Shown: positions 49,401 to 60,361 of the stretch, piece by piece | Numbering within the stretch: position 1 is the first letter of the stretch | How the letters are laid out: each line of letters starts with the position of its first letter | Assembly: GCF_020536995.1 (NCBI RefSeq) | Contig: NC_068356.1 | Span: 21,867,809 to 21,931,808, forward strand | Source: Dreissena polymorpha | Taxonomy: Eukaryota > Mollusca > Bivalvia > Myida > Dreissenidae | Direction of reading: 5' to 3' | DNA length: 64,000 nucleotides | The notes under the pieces: model-generated | Told to the model about the DNA's origin: nothing | The model's input: only the letters and a program-made list of their open reading frames with translations | Databases searched by the model: none | Translations under genes and position numbers: made by a program

Positions 49401-52400
49401 ACCTGGTGTGATTCTTAACTGACGAAGACGCGCCGGACCGACACGGAAATTCACGAGATCTTCCGTATATGGTTGCGTTTCTGTATCTGGGCTGGCGCCA
49501 TAGTAGGTCTTAGAGAAGTAGTTGTTAATGAATTGTTCGTCAAACCATGTGGTATATGATTTAAGGTCAGTCACCTAGGAAATATAAGCATCAAATTACT
49601 TCCGCGTCTTTATAATGCATTTAAAAAAATATTGCAGTTTTAACACTATTTAAAAACAATACCAACCAACTCAGCAAAATCTATAACGCACAACTGTGCA
49701 AAATATTTTAATTGAATTAATTCATTAAAGCTCAAAGGTACGCACTTTGTTAAAAGTAAACATTTCGCTGACGTGGTTCTTTAGGTAGAATGATCTGGGA
49801 TCACGACTTTCGTAGCTGATCTTGTACACGATGTACAGGAGACCGCTGTAGACGACCAGCTGGAACAGAATCTTTATTAGCTGATGGTTACGGATGCGAT
49901 TGATCTGGTTGTTCATCAGAGTCTTCTCGTCCGGTATCTTGGGAAGCGGCAATACTCCCTGAAAGTCTGTGGCGAAGCAATTATTGAAAGTGTCTTACAT
50001 TTATAATGATTGATTTTTTTTAATGATTTAATGAGTGGTGTCATTGTTGAAATTTTTGTGGCAAACGGTCTGAAACTTGCAGTGGTTCTGTTACAAGGTC
50101 AAATGATGTAATTTGATTGGAAAAGGACATAAACTTGTTGTTTTTACATTAGCAAAATAATATTCAAGGTTCAATGGTGTCATATTGCGTGGAAAATGAT
50201 ATTAGCTATTAAGGCTTTAACATGGTCGTTTTATACCCTGTATTACTTGTAATACTTTGTTTTATTCCGCTCACTTTCCAGCCATATTAGGAAGAAAGTT
50301 ACTGGCTTTTATTTCATATTAATATTTGCTCTATATCTCGACTTTACTCTGTGCGAAATTTCTTAGCGGATAACCTAATTAGGGCTCCACTAAGAAAATT
50401 TGCGTGGAGTAAAGTCGAGATATAAAGCGAATTTATATACGAAATAAACGCTAATCACCTTTTTACTGATATGGCTGGAGTGTGAGCTTCATTTAAAAAA
50501 GAAACAGAAGTAATAAAGGATATAATACGGCGAAAAATAACCGTCTCGGTATGGACGTCGCCATCTTGACTATCACGTGATTCCCCCCTCTGTTATAACG
50601 ACTTTCTAGATGAATAACAATTGGCTAAATATATTTATCAAATAAAAATATGTTTGTATGAAGTTCTGGACATCTTTTTGTAGTATTTATGAAATACACT
50701 AAATCAAGCATAACGTACTATAATCGGGCTACATAGATTTAATTTAATTGCAGTCTCGTAGTTACACGTTCGTGATAAGTTAGTATTTAATCGGTAGAGT
50801 AGTGAATTGCTATTCAAACGGTTTTATTAAAGTGAGCTGATAAAAACGCTAAAGCACTCGATTTACTCAACTGTTACTAAGTACAGGAACCTCTGTCAAA
50901 TGTCATTTTAGCTCGGCTGTTTTCGGAGAAAACTCGAGGTATTGTCATAGCCAGCTCGTCGTTCGCCGCCCGTCATAGGCGTCGTGCTAAAACCTTAACA
51001 TTGGCTCTAAAATCAAAGTGCTTCCACCTACAACTTTGAAACTTCATATGTCAATGCACCTTGATGAGTTCTACACGCCACACCCATTTTTGGGTCACTA
51101 GGTCAAAGGTCAAGGTCACTGTGACTTCTAAAAAAAATCTGACAAGCTTTCGCAGCTGAGCGTGGCACCCGTATGCGGTGCTCTTGTTTAAATGTGTTTC
51201 AATGTGGTAACATGTACCTGTTTATGATATAAAATCAAAAATTAAAAATTAAAAAAAAATATATATATAATAAAAAAAAAGAATATAAAGGCAAATCTGA
51301 ACTTTCAAAATCGATTTGCTAATTTAATATTTTGTTTGTATTTTTTTGTTTTGTATTTAATACTTGTATTTTCGTCGAAACATATTATTTTGAATTGTTA
51401 AAATTGATGTAATATCGATCAGTCTCTGCATTTATGGTAACACATACCTGCGTGTTTATGAAATTATAACATACATGTATTCATTTATAGAGTGGGCCAA
51501 CATATGGGTTTTTTGACGAAATAACCATAAATGTCCGTCCGGCAACACATACACTTATTAAGATGTGAAGTCAAATATTGCGTGGAGGTAGAGGAAACAA
51601 CTACCTATGGCTACCACAAATTACCAGTCACATGGTCTATATGACCTGAAATTAGACACAATCAAACAGTATTCTTACGCGGTCCTATGTTCAATGTGGC
51701 GGAGTTTCGCTTCGTGATCTCTTCCAGGCTGTCAATGTCCATCTCGGGATCAGGTGGCTCGTACGCTCTCGGACACATCATGGCGTACACCAACATGAAA
51801 CACACCACCTTCGAACCAAATATATTACACAATTGTCAGTTTAAAGGTTGTTTGTTTTACATCACAGGAGCAAGCACGTTAATTCACCTTACTAAATAAA
51901 AATGCAAATTTATATTAATACATCGCCGCATACATGTAAATCATGTGGACACTGTATGTCGTTTTTGGACTATATTTAAATAATGGAATTAAGAGTGAAT
52001 TATTGTGGCTATGAGTGAAATTTTCGTCACCATTTATGTATCGAAGCTAAATATATGTAATGATTAATAATTTAGGCAGACAACGAAGGTATTTTGAATC
52101 AACTTAATTTTAATAAGCATTAACAAATTTTAGCTAATCAATGTTTAATTTGTACTAAACAATAAATAGAACTTCATATATAAACAAAATCCTTCAATGT
52201 AAATTACTTTGGTTCACAGATTTCTACTGTATGTAAATGTTAAGAAAACGTGCCCACGTGTAACAGACATAATAAAGTACCTTGATCACTTCAGTCACAA
52301 ACATGGAGCATAGGCAAGAGATGAAGAAACTTGTCATCCAGTCTTCTGACTTCATCAGTTTCCAGGACTCACTGTACAGCACTATGAGGGAACTCGCAAC

Positions 52401-55400
52401 AACCACCGACATCACCAGTATCGTCCAGCCCACGTAGATGCAGACATGCGGAAGGAAGATGTAATTGTATTGTAGCGCGTCTTCCGCCGGAGGCGCAAAG
52501 TCGCGACCCACAATCGAAGGGTCGAACTTAAACCTTGCGTTCGCCTTTCTGTAGTTGTCAAGAACCCAGGACCGATATCGTTTGTTTTCATTGTTTTCAG
52601 CATTTTTGAAAAAGAAGGAAGCGATGGTAACCACTACAGTACCTACTGCTAATGATATTAAAGCCGCTTGTACATTTTCCAGCGAGAACCGGAAAGGGCC
52701 TATCTTCACTTCGTTAATACGCGTGTTTTCATTTGGAGTTCGAATAACCATAGTGCTGACAATCATTGTGATGCACATCATTCCAAGCAGGCACGACAAA
52801 CGCTGTACACGTGTAAAGTTGCTCCGTATCGGTCGCAGAAATACGGAGAACCAGAGGTGTTGCTCGGCGACAGTGTACGAGATAAATTCCGTGAAGGAGC
52901 GGTGGTGGCGCGTCGCCGTCAATAACCGGTCCACCTTTTTGTCTCCGGTGTCATAGTCAAACCAACGATTGCACACAAATATGTACCTTTAAAAAATAAA
53001 AGGCACGTTATTTTAAATGTCCATGCGCTTGAGCCCGGCGTCTATAATAATTTGGCGTTTATGGTATACCTGTATTTACAAAAAACACATACATGACGTC
53101 CCAAATTAATTGAAAGCGAAGCACAATTTACTTGAAGCATCGAAAATAAATCAATAATTTTTTGTCCATATGTGACGAACCGTAATGTAATGTAAATCAG
53201 CGTTGTACGTTATGTTATATGTCCATGCGCTAGAGCCCGGCGTCTATAATAATTTGGCGTTTATGGTATACCTGTATTTACAAAAAAAACAACACGTACA
53301 TGAAGTAGCGAAGCATAATTTACTTGAAGCATCGAAAATAAATCAATAATTTTTGTCCATAATTATGTAATGAACCTTAATTTAAGGTAAATCAGCTTTG
53401 TATTGATGTAGGCAGTGCAACTTTAAATTTACGTTGATATTAATAGTGTCAAGCTGTGAAATGAATTTATTTATACGCATTTACATACTGTAGTCATTCC
53501 GATTTCGCTAAAATTTTGATATGTATTTTTTGTGTTGCGTTATTTAGTTTGTAATGGATCTATGAGGACAATGCACCTAACGGGTTTATTGTCACCGACA
53601 TTCTTTTTCACTGTTATTTTATAATGATTTATTTTCTCACCGAACATTTGTACGGGGCCCTGTGATGATTTATATAATATTTTATTCCGTGAGTAAAATA
53701 TAGATTTGTTAAAAGCCATGCAATTGCATAAATTATTTTTTCGATTTTCGAACAAAAAGATTTAAACTATAAATAAAGTTTTAAAAAAAACAACAACATA
53801 TTAATTTCCTTAATCCTGAGTGTTCATATTAAAGGGCGTGGGTACTTTGTCAACGTGGTACAGTTGTCAGAACAGAAAACATTACCGTGCGCGGTCAGCT
53901 AGATCAGTGACGACCACCTTATTGAGAAACCAGGAGGAGTTGTTACCGCCGCTGTCATCTTGCCAGATGCGCAGACATATCAGCTCGCCCAGGTATCGTC
54001 TTGTGCTCATGACGAACGTCCGCACACTTCCCCTCTCAAATCCCTGTACAACATATAACCAAATACGTGCGAATCATATGCCAATAAATATAACGATAAA
54101 TCTATATGTAGTTTACATCAATTTAAAGCTTAATAAAAGAATTTGGGTTAATATCTTAACATCTTCATTATAAACCGTTATACAATAACATTTCGCAACA
54201 ACTTTTGTTACACCAAATATCATTAAACTTTGGCAAGTGAATTTGTTGTGATAAATTGGAAGTTCGCAACATAACACTTGGTAAGCGTTATTCAATCTGT
54301 AAAACTAGCAGTAACACGAAATGTGCAAACCAAAACCAAGTACACAACACATTACATACACAGTTAAGGCACAAGTACGAGCAATTAGTGATATTTCAAA
54401 CACTCGTATCGATATCTTTCTCAAACTTGTTAGTGTCTTGGTCATTTATGGCGCTTAAATTTGAGACGAATCTATCTTTAATAAAGTCAAGATGATTTGA
54501 GTTCCGTCACAGTTTATATAAACGTACAACATGGGAGTCGTCGTCCAACCGGCGGATGTCGGTTTTCCCGTCCTCTCCGACCAGGATGAAGCCGACCTTG
54601 GAGTTCGTACCCGACGCCGACCGCAGACCCGTGTACACGCTCACTATGTAGAAGGCGTTGTCGGCGATATCGTTGTCAATTAGGAGTGAGTACGACCACT
54701 AGAGACACATGACAAGATGATAGTATGCATCGTATAAGCCAATAACGGTAAAGCATTTTTCGAATTTAACCATAAATTATGCGCACATTGCAACTCAAAG
54801 TACAGCAGACTGCCAATTACGAATCTTATGACAATCATACTACTAACTGTTGCCTGACGGACACCAAGTTTTAATAGTTAATTGATGGGTTTTATAAATA
54901 TATAAAGAATATTTGTGGTTCTCCGTGTTTCGGATTTCATGCCAAATATCTTATTAAAAAGAAAATATTGTCTCAAACCTTATATTTATCTTTCTGGTCT
55001 TCCCGCCAGGCCCATAAAGCGAAGAGAACATATAAGGAGCCCAAAACGATAATAACGCCAATCACCGGTCCGCGCCCAATCGATAGCTCGTCGACAACCT
55101 TGTTGTCAAAGTCAATCTCGCTAAGAGGTACGTAAGATGTTGTCCCGACAGTCATTGGCTCGCCGCTAGCTAGCATCCTATTATCGCAATCGCACACCGT
55201 CACCGAGCGAGTACTGGTCGGAGATACCTACAAGGAGAATAATGTGTCAGAATATTCTGTGCTTGATGCCATATTAAGTGGCCTACGCCATATTAGAATC
55301 AACTAACAGATATGTATATTTATTTCTAAAGGATATATGTGGGTCCTGTTACACAAATATAACCTGGGCGTAGTTTCAATTTTGCATTTCCACGCATGAA

Positions 55401-58400
55401 TCTGCCAAACATAGATGAATCTGGTAATTCAATTAAGCGATTTAAATGAGTATTTGTTAACATTTAATATGCATGTATTTGTATTATATATTTTATTTCT
55501 GCTGTGTTATATAATGAATAAATTATTTTTTAAATATTGCATTTCACACTATTATATGTGCACAATATCGTACAACGCCAACAGAAGGGTAACTTATGTA
55601 CATGTACATTTGTACTTGTAGACAGAAGAATGTTATTTTACTATTTTTAATTCGCAGAATGGGTTGGTAAATACGAGCCGGGTTCTATTGGAACATTATT
55701 AGCGTTTTTTTTTTTAAATATTAGTTAGAATGTACCCTGCATTTGTCCTTGTCCCAGACGGCTTTCTTCTGTACCCATTCTAGACAACTGACGCTGGTGA
55801 CGTTGGCACAGAATTTACTCTTTAGCAATGTATCATCTGAACCTTGTTCTGCAATCGAAATACATTAACAACATTGAGAAGGCGGGGAAAATAATCCAGA
55901 AATAATACATGTTAAACATGTGAATAAAACATACGGTTCGGTAATGACAGAGATACGGTAGCAGACGATACCTTTATATCCTTAAGGTTGTCAAATACTG
56001 GGTCTACATGTGAAGTAGTAAAAACACATAGTTACATAATCTAATTGTAAAACCAATGGACAATTCTTGAAAATGCTTGCATATACATTTCTGTCCACTG
56101 TTTATTAACTTGTTGACAACCAGTGAGGTTATATACTGTCTTTTATTTTACGAGAGCCGGAGACATGAATATACCGAATGCAACCATTCGCGAATTTGTT
56201 TGGTTTTTAATTATAGATAGATCTAACAGACAAACCATTCATTATCTTTACGGAATATGAATTCGTTTTCAAAAAATGACCAAGGTAACACTAAATTGAA
56301 GTCTTGGTCATTTCATTTTTTCTTTTTTAAAAAAGGTTGTGTTCTAATGCTACTGCAAACACTCCACGTCAGTCTCAAGGGTGAATGCGACAAGGAAGCT
56401 ACTAGAGCAAATTCATCGATACAGTTGGCGACAAATTTCAACAACCATACAAACATGGAACGTAAGAACATTTCATGCATATGGAAAAGGCTATGAACTG
56501 ACGCACGAGCTGTAGAGCTACCACATCATCGCGCTAGCTGAGATCAGTAGCCTAGGCTTCAGAGAATCATCAACAGCCAAAAGGCAGAAGATTGGTTCAG
56601 CGTTGAGGATTCTATAAATTGCCACGGGATTACTTTCGTCGTAAGGAAAGAGGTAGCCAACAGCGTCATAAGTTACACATTGTCTCCAACAGACTTATTT
56701 CAATATCTTTGCGAGACCTCACATATACCATCACACAGGTCTACGAACCAACAGTTCACTACAAAGATAAGCACATAGAACAGGTCCATGAAGAATAAGA
56801 TTGCATCATAGTCAAGATCCCGAAAAAGTACATGCTCATTGTTAAAGGTTACCAGACGCATACTGATACTGCTTAGAGACAGTATTTAACCAACGACAGA
56901 GGGTTGAGACTTTCTGAGTTCGCAAAATCCACTAACTCACCATGGCCAACACGCTGCACCCACACAAACCGTCCAGAACAGCGACCTGGCATGCTCCAAA
57001 CGGACAAGTACACAACCAGATTGGCGCCTAAACGGTTCATCATCAAAAAGGGATACGCAAGAACGTTTACTAGCGCATACATCGGCACTGATCATGAATT
57101 AGTGCTCACCATTATCAAGCTGAAGTTTAAGAGCAAATAAATCGCCCAAAACCCTCGCATAACATTTGACTGGAGAAGTTTAAGATCCAGAGAAAGCACC
57201 GGTATTTAAAGTACAGATAGGTGGAAAGTTTGCAGCCCTGAACATCTTAGACAACGACAGTGAAACGGTAACCAACAACATCATTTATGTTCTGCTCTTA
57301 TCGGCCGAAGACGTTCTTGGACGAGAAAGAATGGAGAAAAAGCTTTGTATGACGACTGAAATCATGGGCCCCTGTGACAAAAGAAGAGAGCTTCGGCATG
57401 AAGAGTTCGCGAGTCATGGAAGTGAGTAAGAAGTGCGAACAGGGAAATGAGAAATAAGATGAAAGAGACCAAAACGAAGTGGATTGAGGAGCAATTAATC
57501 AACATTGATTAAGAGATGACCACAGGCAGCAGTAAGAAGGCCTAAAGCACCTGCAAGACCCTCGCAAAGACCAGTCAGCCCAATGTCAGTGTTACAGCAC
57601 ACGCTGACGGGAATCCCCTGCACAAAAGTGCCGCAGTTCTAAACAGATGAACTAAATACTACATTGACCTCTACCGGCTTCAACCAGACCCCAAAAGATC
57701 ATGGTGAATAGCACGACCAACACCAGTGCAGACATTACCATGAAGGGCGAAAACTGGATGATGTGATGAGCGTCAAGTACATGGGAGCAACCGTGTAAGA
57801 ATCTCTATTGCGACCGAAGCAATGGCCTGACTGAGCGGGTTGTGGACAGTTTCATCAGCTTCCTCACAAAGTACAGGCTCTACAAGTTCTTCGTATACTC
57901 CATCCTTCTGAAAGGCTGCAAGACCTGGACGCTTTATACGGACACAGAACGCAGGATACAGGCGTGCAGGATGCTGAATACTGTTACGCATCCCATATAT
58001 TGAGCACAAGACCAACGAGTACGTTCAGAAAATGACTGAAACACTTGTTGGCTAAAAAGAGCTCCTACCATCTGGCGACCGACAAACAACGAAAGCTGGC
58101 TTGGTTTGGACACGTCAGCAGGCACGAAGATCTGTGCTACAATATGCTGTTCTCCAGGGCACGCTAGATCGAGATCGAATTCGAATCCGTGAGAAGAAAA
58201 GCTGAAGGGACCGTGTGAAATAGTGCTTATCCCCCGTACAAGCACCGATTTAAACGTATAGAAAATGTTATATGAGCAGAGCATTTGTACTTCCCTAGGG
58301 GGAGCTTATTGGGTGAAATTGCAAAGTCGCCATATCAATAGTGCGATGTATCCTTTGGTCGAATAGGTTATTGATCATTAACACAAATAAATCAATCAAA

Positions 58401-60226
58401 CGTACCATTGACTATTGTCACATGTAGTATGCAGAAACTTAGAATCCAAGCAATAATTGCAATATAAGCCTATAAATGAGGGGGTGATCAAATTTTATGG
58501 CGACGTCTATGCCGAGACAGGTATTTTTCGCCGTTTTATACCCTTTATTATATTGCCAAATCGGTAAGAAAGTGATTAGAGTTTATATCGTGTTAATATT
58601 CGCTCTAAATCTCGACTGTACTCGAATATAATTATTATATAAACGTAATATAGGGTATAACACGGCGAAAATTACCTGTCTCGGCATGGAGGTCGCCATC
58701 TTGTTTGTGATTACCCCTTCCTGTTTAATACATTATGAAGCTTCAGCTGACAGAGACAACAATGATATCCTGAAGGTATGACTATTACCCATTAAATACT
58801 ATGTTAACACGCTTATTTGTCTTTTGCTCCTTTGCAATAAATTATTGTTATTATTATTTTGTAGTATTCTTACCGTTTATTCAACGTATCATTTAGTTAA
58901 TTGTAAAATGTAATTTATTTTTATCCCCCATTACAGTACTATGTTTTCTGAGTGAAAAACAAGTGTATGTATGTGGTTATTCGATTGATGAAATTGAATG
59001 TTAAGGTCGCAGAAATCAACGAGCAATCTTGGACCGTTCAACAGATGAAATGAGTAGTTGTCCCGTACAAGAACGCCCCATACTTTAAGGACCTATATCA
59101 AGTTATAGACTGGTTGGTGGTCATTTAAGAGTTTCGATGCTTTGAATGGGGAAGAATTTTATCAAGAAAAAACATTTTCAACCAGATTCTATCTTTAATA
59201 AAGAGCACTTACAAACATTGAAGTTGACATCAAAACAAGCATTTTGTTATCATTTTTATTTTAGTTGATGTAAGAGATTACAAATGTATCAAAAACTGCG
59301 ATCCTTGAATGAGAACATCTGTTTGATTCTTAGCAATAAAAAGTAGTGAAACTCCAGCTGCTTGAGCAGTATTTCATTCTCATTATAAAAAATCCTTCCC
59401 CACAATTTTTAATTGATAAATGATCCTTTAAAGGGACTTGTTCACTGTTTAGTATACTGACGATTTTCAAACGTATTAGTGTAGCAGTAATATTTCGCAA
59501 CTTCACAAGGAAGGCTTCGTGGCGTAATGATAGCATGTTGGCTTTTGCTTGCAGATGACCCGGGTTCGAATCCCGGGGACAGTGGTATTTATTGATGAAT
59601 TGTATTAATTTATATTATAATTAGTTATGACTATTAAATATCATTGTTTTCTTATTACACATATTGAATGACATTTTTCAAAAATACGAAAATATGTACA
59701 CAAGTCCCTGTACAATAACAATGTACAATCCAGTACACAACAACGTGTGCTGATCAGTATTTCATCTTATGTCATATACATTTGGGGCTTATTTTGACAC
59801 ATTAAAAAGTTATATTCAAATAAGTCAGGGGATCAAATTCCTACACAACTGTGATATGTTTGTTGGATGGATTAAACACAAAAATGAAGATCAAACAGGT
59901 TAAAAGTAAACTTCTACAAGTGTATAATTTAATAAAATGTCAAAATTAAAAAAAAATGTTTGGCTTGCTAGCTCGATATTTAGAACACCTCCAATGATCA
60001 AGACTCCAATCGTTTTATTGATCATGAAAGCATCGGTATGTTTCATACCCAGCAAAGGCTTCAGAGCAATCCATATTTTGCCGGTCCCTGCAAACTCGCT
60101 CGACTTGATGAGCAATTTGTACCCGTCCTCATTGGTCCAATGGTCGGTTTTCATGGCCGTATGATAGTCGAATTTTTTCTCCTTTAGATTTGGCTTTTCT
60201 GCGATTCTCAAGTAGACATCGTATTT
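46306..60226 (-). CDS. PKD1L: polycystin-1-like protein (GPS-PLAT-TOP-channel), 3' twelve exons
   Basis: Minus-strand exons 60226-60049, 55848-55736, 55227-54979, 54698-54528, 54043-53886, 52986-52281, 51808-51679, 49966-49746, 49574-49403, 49284-48067, 47536-47454 and 46401-46306 sum to 3495 nt, 1164 residues plus stop, with every splice phase matching. Order: end of GAIN region; GPS (about 81-115); TM1; PLAT (RTFVMSTRRYLGELICLRIW, then DDSGGNNSSWFLNKVVVTDL); TM2-TM5 with HLWFSVFLRP and SNFTRVQR; TM6; TOP domain (GPARLRQLRI, YAGGGYFMKLDV, NWFDNMTRAVILEFSLFNAN); five more TM segments and the pore; a short coil and basic tail. This is the 11-TM topology of polycystin-1. Relatives act in calcium signalling at cilia, sperm or gland membranes. 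The ectodomain lies beyond 60226. Which PKD1L subtype it is cannot be told. Confidence 0.93.
46535..46950 (-). repeat. GGGGGCAT-ended repeat, reversed copy
   Basis: Reverse of the 4500-4835 family: AGAGATGTGTTCGTCAG at one end, CACCTTACCGGGGGCATAAA at the other, with shared TTGCTATCTTCAATATTGCA. It holds an extra inverted pair (ACATATACATTTTACAAGGG). Confidence 0.8.
47454..47536 (-). CDS. PKD1L: PKD1L exon 11 (short coil)
   Basis: Acceptor TTTTCCAG, donor AAA/GTGAGG. Completes a split Lys codon and encodes ASVVRRDSESELREILADLH then LFISNLK, an amphipathic stretch like the C-terminal coils of polycystins. Supported by phase, borders and sense; no protein match was tested. Confidence 0.75.
47587..47809. 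mobile_element. palindromic MITE, AGATTAGCCTGTGCAG family
   Basis: Two inverted halves, each itself containing AGATTAGCCTGTGCAGTCCG and its complement; ends GCGTAAAGTGTCGTCCCAG. About 220 bp. It lies in the PKD1L intron, its edge about 50 bases from the exon 11 acceptor. Confidence 0.88.
48067..49284 (-). CDS. PKD1L: PKD1L exon 10 (TOP domain and channel)
   Basis: Acceptor TTTTTTCAG, donor AAAA/GTGGGT. 406 codons: rest of the TOP domain (CHNRF, AWLYKSSDEVWG, GGGYFMKLDV), five membrane helices, the pore segment FKTFFDSFGTITETFIGKNK and the last helix. An open frame runs on past the donor to 47876, but that tail is unlike the family and the two downstream exons fit in phase, so I end the exon here. 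Confidence 0.93.
49403..49574 (-). CDS. PKD1L: PKD1L exon 9 (TOP domain, N-terminal part)
   Basis: Acceptor TTCCTAG, donor CCAG/GTAAGC. Contains VGPARLRQLRITP, equivalent to the GxxRLRQLRV motif of polycystins. Confidence 0.93.
49746..49966 (-). CDS. PKD1L: PKD1L exon 8 (TM6)
   Basis: The acceptor at CGCCACAG is chosen over a CAG ten bases downstream because only it keeps phase (C+AC = His). Encodes RNHQLIKILFQLVVYSGLLY, a membrane helix, and SYESRDPRSFYLKNH. Donor AAA/GTGCGT. Confidence 0.9.
50226..50592. mobile_element. fold-back MITE, AAGATGGCG/CACGTG family, copy 2
   Basis: Same inner palindrome (TCTATATCTCGACTTTACTC) and right arm (GGACGTCGCCATCTTGACTA, TCACGTGATT) as copy 1. The outer left arm is lost. 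Lies in a PKD1L intron. Confidence 0.85.
50909..51190 (+). repeat. AGCTCGGC repeat, uninterrupted copy
   Basis: AGCTCGGCTGTTTTCGGAGA to TGCGGTGCTCTTGTTTA; in a PKD1L intron. Confidence 0.85.
51679..51808 (-). CDS. PKD1L: PKD1L exon 7
   Basis: Acceptor TTCGAAG (weak pyrimidine tract), donor GTAAGA. Encodes VVCFMLVYAMMCPRAYEPPD and an acidic cytoplasmic loop; phase 0 in, phase 1 out. Confidence 0.88.
52281..52986 (-). CDS. PKD1L: PKD1L exon 6 (TM2-TM5)
   Basis: Acceptor TTTAAAG, donor AAG/GTACTT. Starts YIFVCNRWFDYDTGDKKVDR, the post-PLAT block of polycystin-1, then EQHLWFSVFLRPIRSNFTRV and hydrophobic helices of TM2 to TM5. Confidence 0.95.
53005..53408 (+). repeat. tandem duplication of about 200 bp in a PKD1L intron
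   Basis: Units begin at about 53019 and 53220 with TGTCCATGCGC and share GCCCGGCGTCTATAATAATT and ACTTGAAGCATCGAAAATAA. Confidence 0.92.
53886..54043 (-). CDS. PKD1L: PKD1L exon 5 (PLAT, second half)
   Basis: Acceptor TTGTACAG, donor GTAATG. Encodes GFERGSVRTFVMSTRRYLGE, LICLRIWQDDSGG and SSWFLNKVVVTDL, the most conserved PLAT signature. Confidence 0.95.
54528..54698 (-). CDS. PKD1L: PKD1L exon 4 (PLAT, first half)
   Basis: Acceptor TCTCTAG, donor GTACGT. 57 codons; YSLLIDNDIADNAFYIVSVY then TGLRSASGTNSKVGFILVGE fit PLAT strands 1-4. Phase 0 at both ends. Confidence 0.93.
54979..55227 (-). CDS. PKD1L: PKD1L exon 3 (second half of GPS and TM1)
   Basis: Acceptor CTTGTAG, donor AAG/GTTTGA. 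VTVCDCDNRMLASG completes the GPS; GPVIGVIIVLGSLYVLFALW is a clear membrane helix followed by a charged RxDQKDKYK stretch leading into the PLAT domain. Confidence 0.9.
55736..55848 (-). CDS. PKD1L: PKD1L exon 2 (first half of GPS)
   Basis: Acceptor GATTGCAG, donor AGG/GTACAT. Encodes KFCANVTSVSCLEWVQKKAV then WDKDKCR: the Cys-x-x-Trp...Trp...Cys half of a GPS motif. Confidence 0.85.
56340..58215 (+). pseudogene. decayed LINE with internal loss, in a PKD1L intron
   Basis: Front: endonuclease start WNVRTFHAYGKAMN near 56457, then LTMANTLHPHKPSRTATWHA PNGQVHNQI (56935-57012) and SAYIGTDHELVLTIIKLKFK near 57075. Back: SVKYMGATV near 57770 and QRKLAWFGHVSRHEDLCYNM near 58085, from the C-terminal region. 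The reverse transcriptase core between them is missing. Opposite strand to the host gene. Confidence 0.8.
58478..58722. mobile_element. fold-back MITE, AAGATGGCG/CACGTG family, copy 3
   Basis: Shortened copy: GAGGGGGTGATCA left end, GGTCGCCATCTTGTTTGTGA right arm, middle deleted. Lies in a PKD1L intron. Confidence 0.82.
59432..59712 (+). mobile_element. composite element with tRNA-like body, second family
   Basis: Ends AAGGGACTTGTTCAC and GTACACAAGTCCCTG. tRNA-like body at 59511-59585 with a perfect B box GGTTCGAATCC, paired T-arm (CCCGG/CCGGG) and a D-arm-like TGGCGTAATGATAGC. The acceptor stem does not pair, so it is not a working tRNA gene. Confidence 0.72.
60049..60226 (-). CDS. PKD1L: PKD1L exon 1 of those visible (extracellular, GAIN side)
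   Basis: Acceptor TGTTGTAG, donor CTGG/GTATGA. Encodes KYDVYLRIAEKPNLKEKKFD to KIWIALKPLL. Its phase-1 end fits the next exon (G+AA = Glu). It is assigned by position and phase; the domain itself is weakly conserved. Confidence 0.72.
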
Positions 60227-60361
60227 CTACAACATATCAAACAAATACTCCCATATACAGAAATTGATTTTTATAATACCGGTAGTTAACGTTACTTTTT
60301 GACAGTATTTTGTTGGACATTTACTCATCAGAGGCCACCACAGCGCAACAGCAAGTATATA

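Noticed and set aside
52555-52956. 133-codon plus-strand open frame
   Set aside because: Antisense shadow of PKD1L exon 6.
59511-59585. Possible tRNA gene
   Set aside because: B box and T-arm are good but the acceptor stem does not pair and it sits inside a TIR-bounded repeat.
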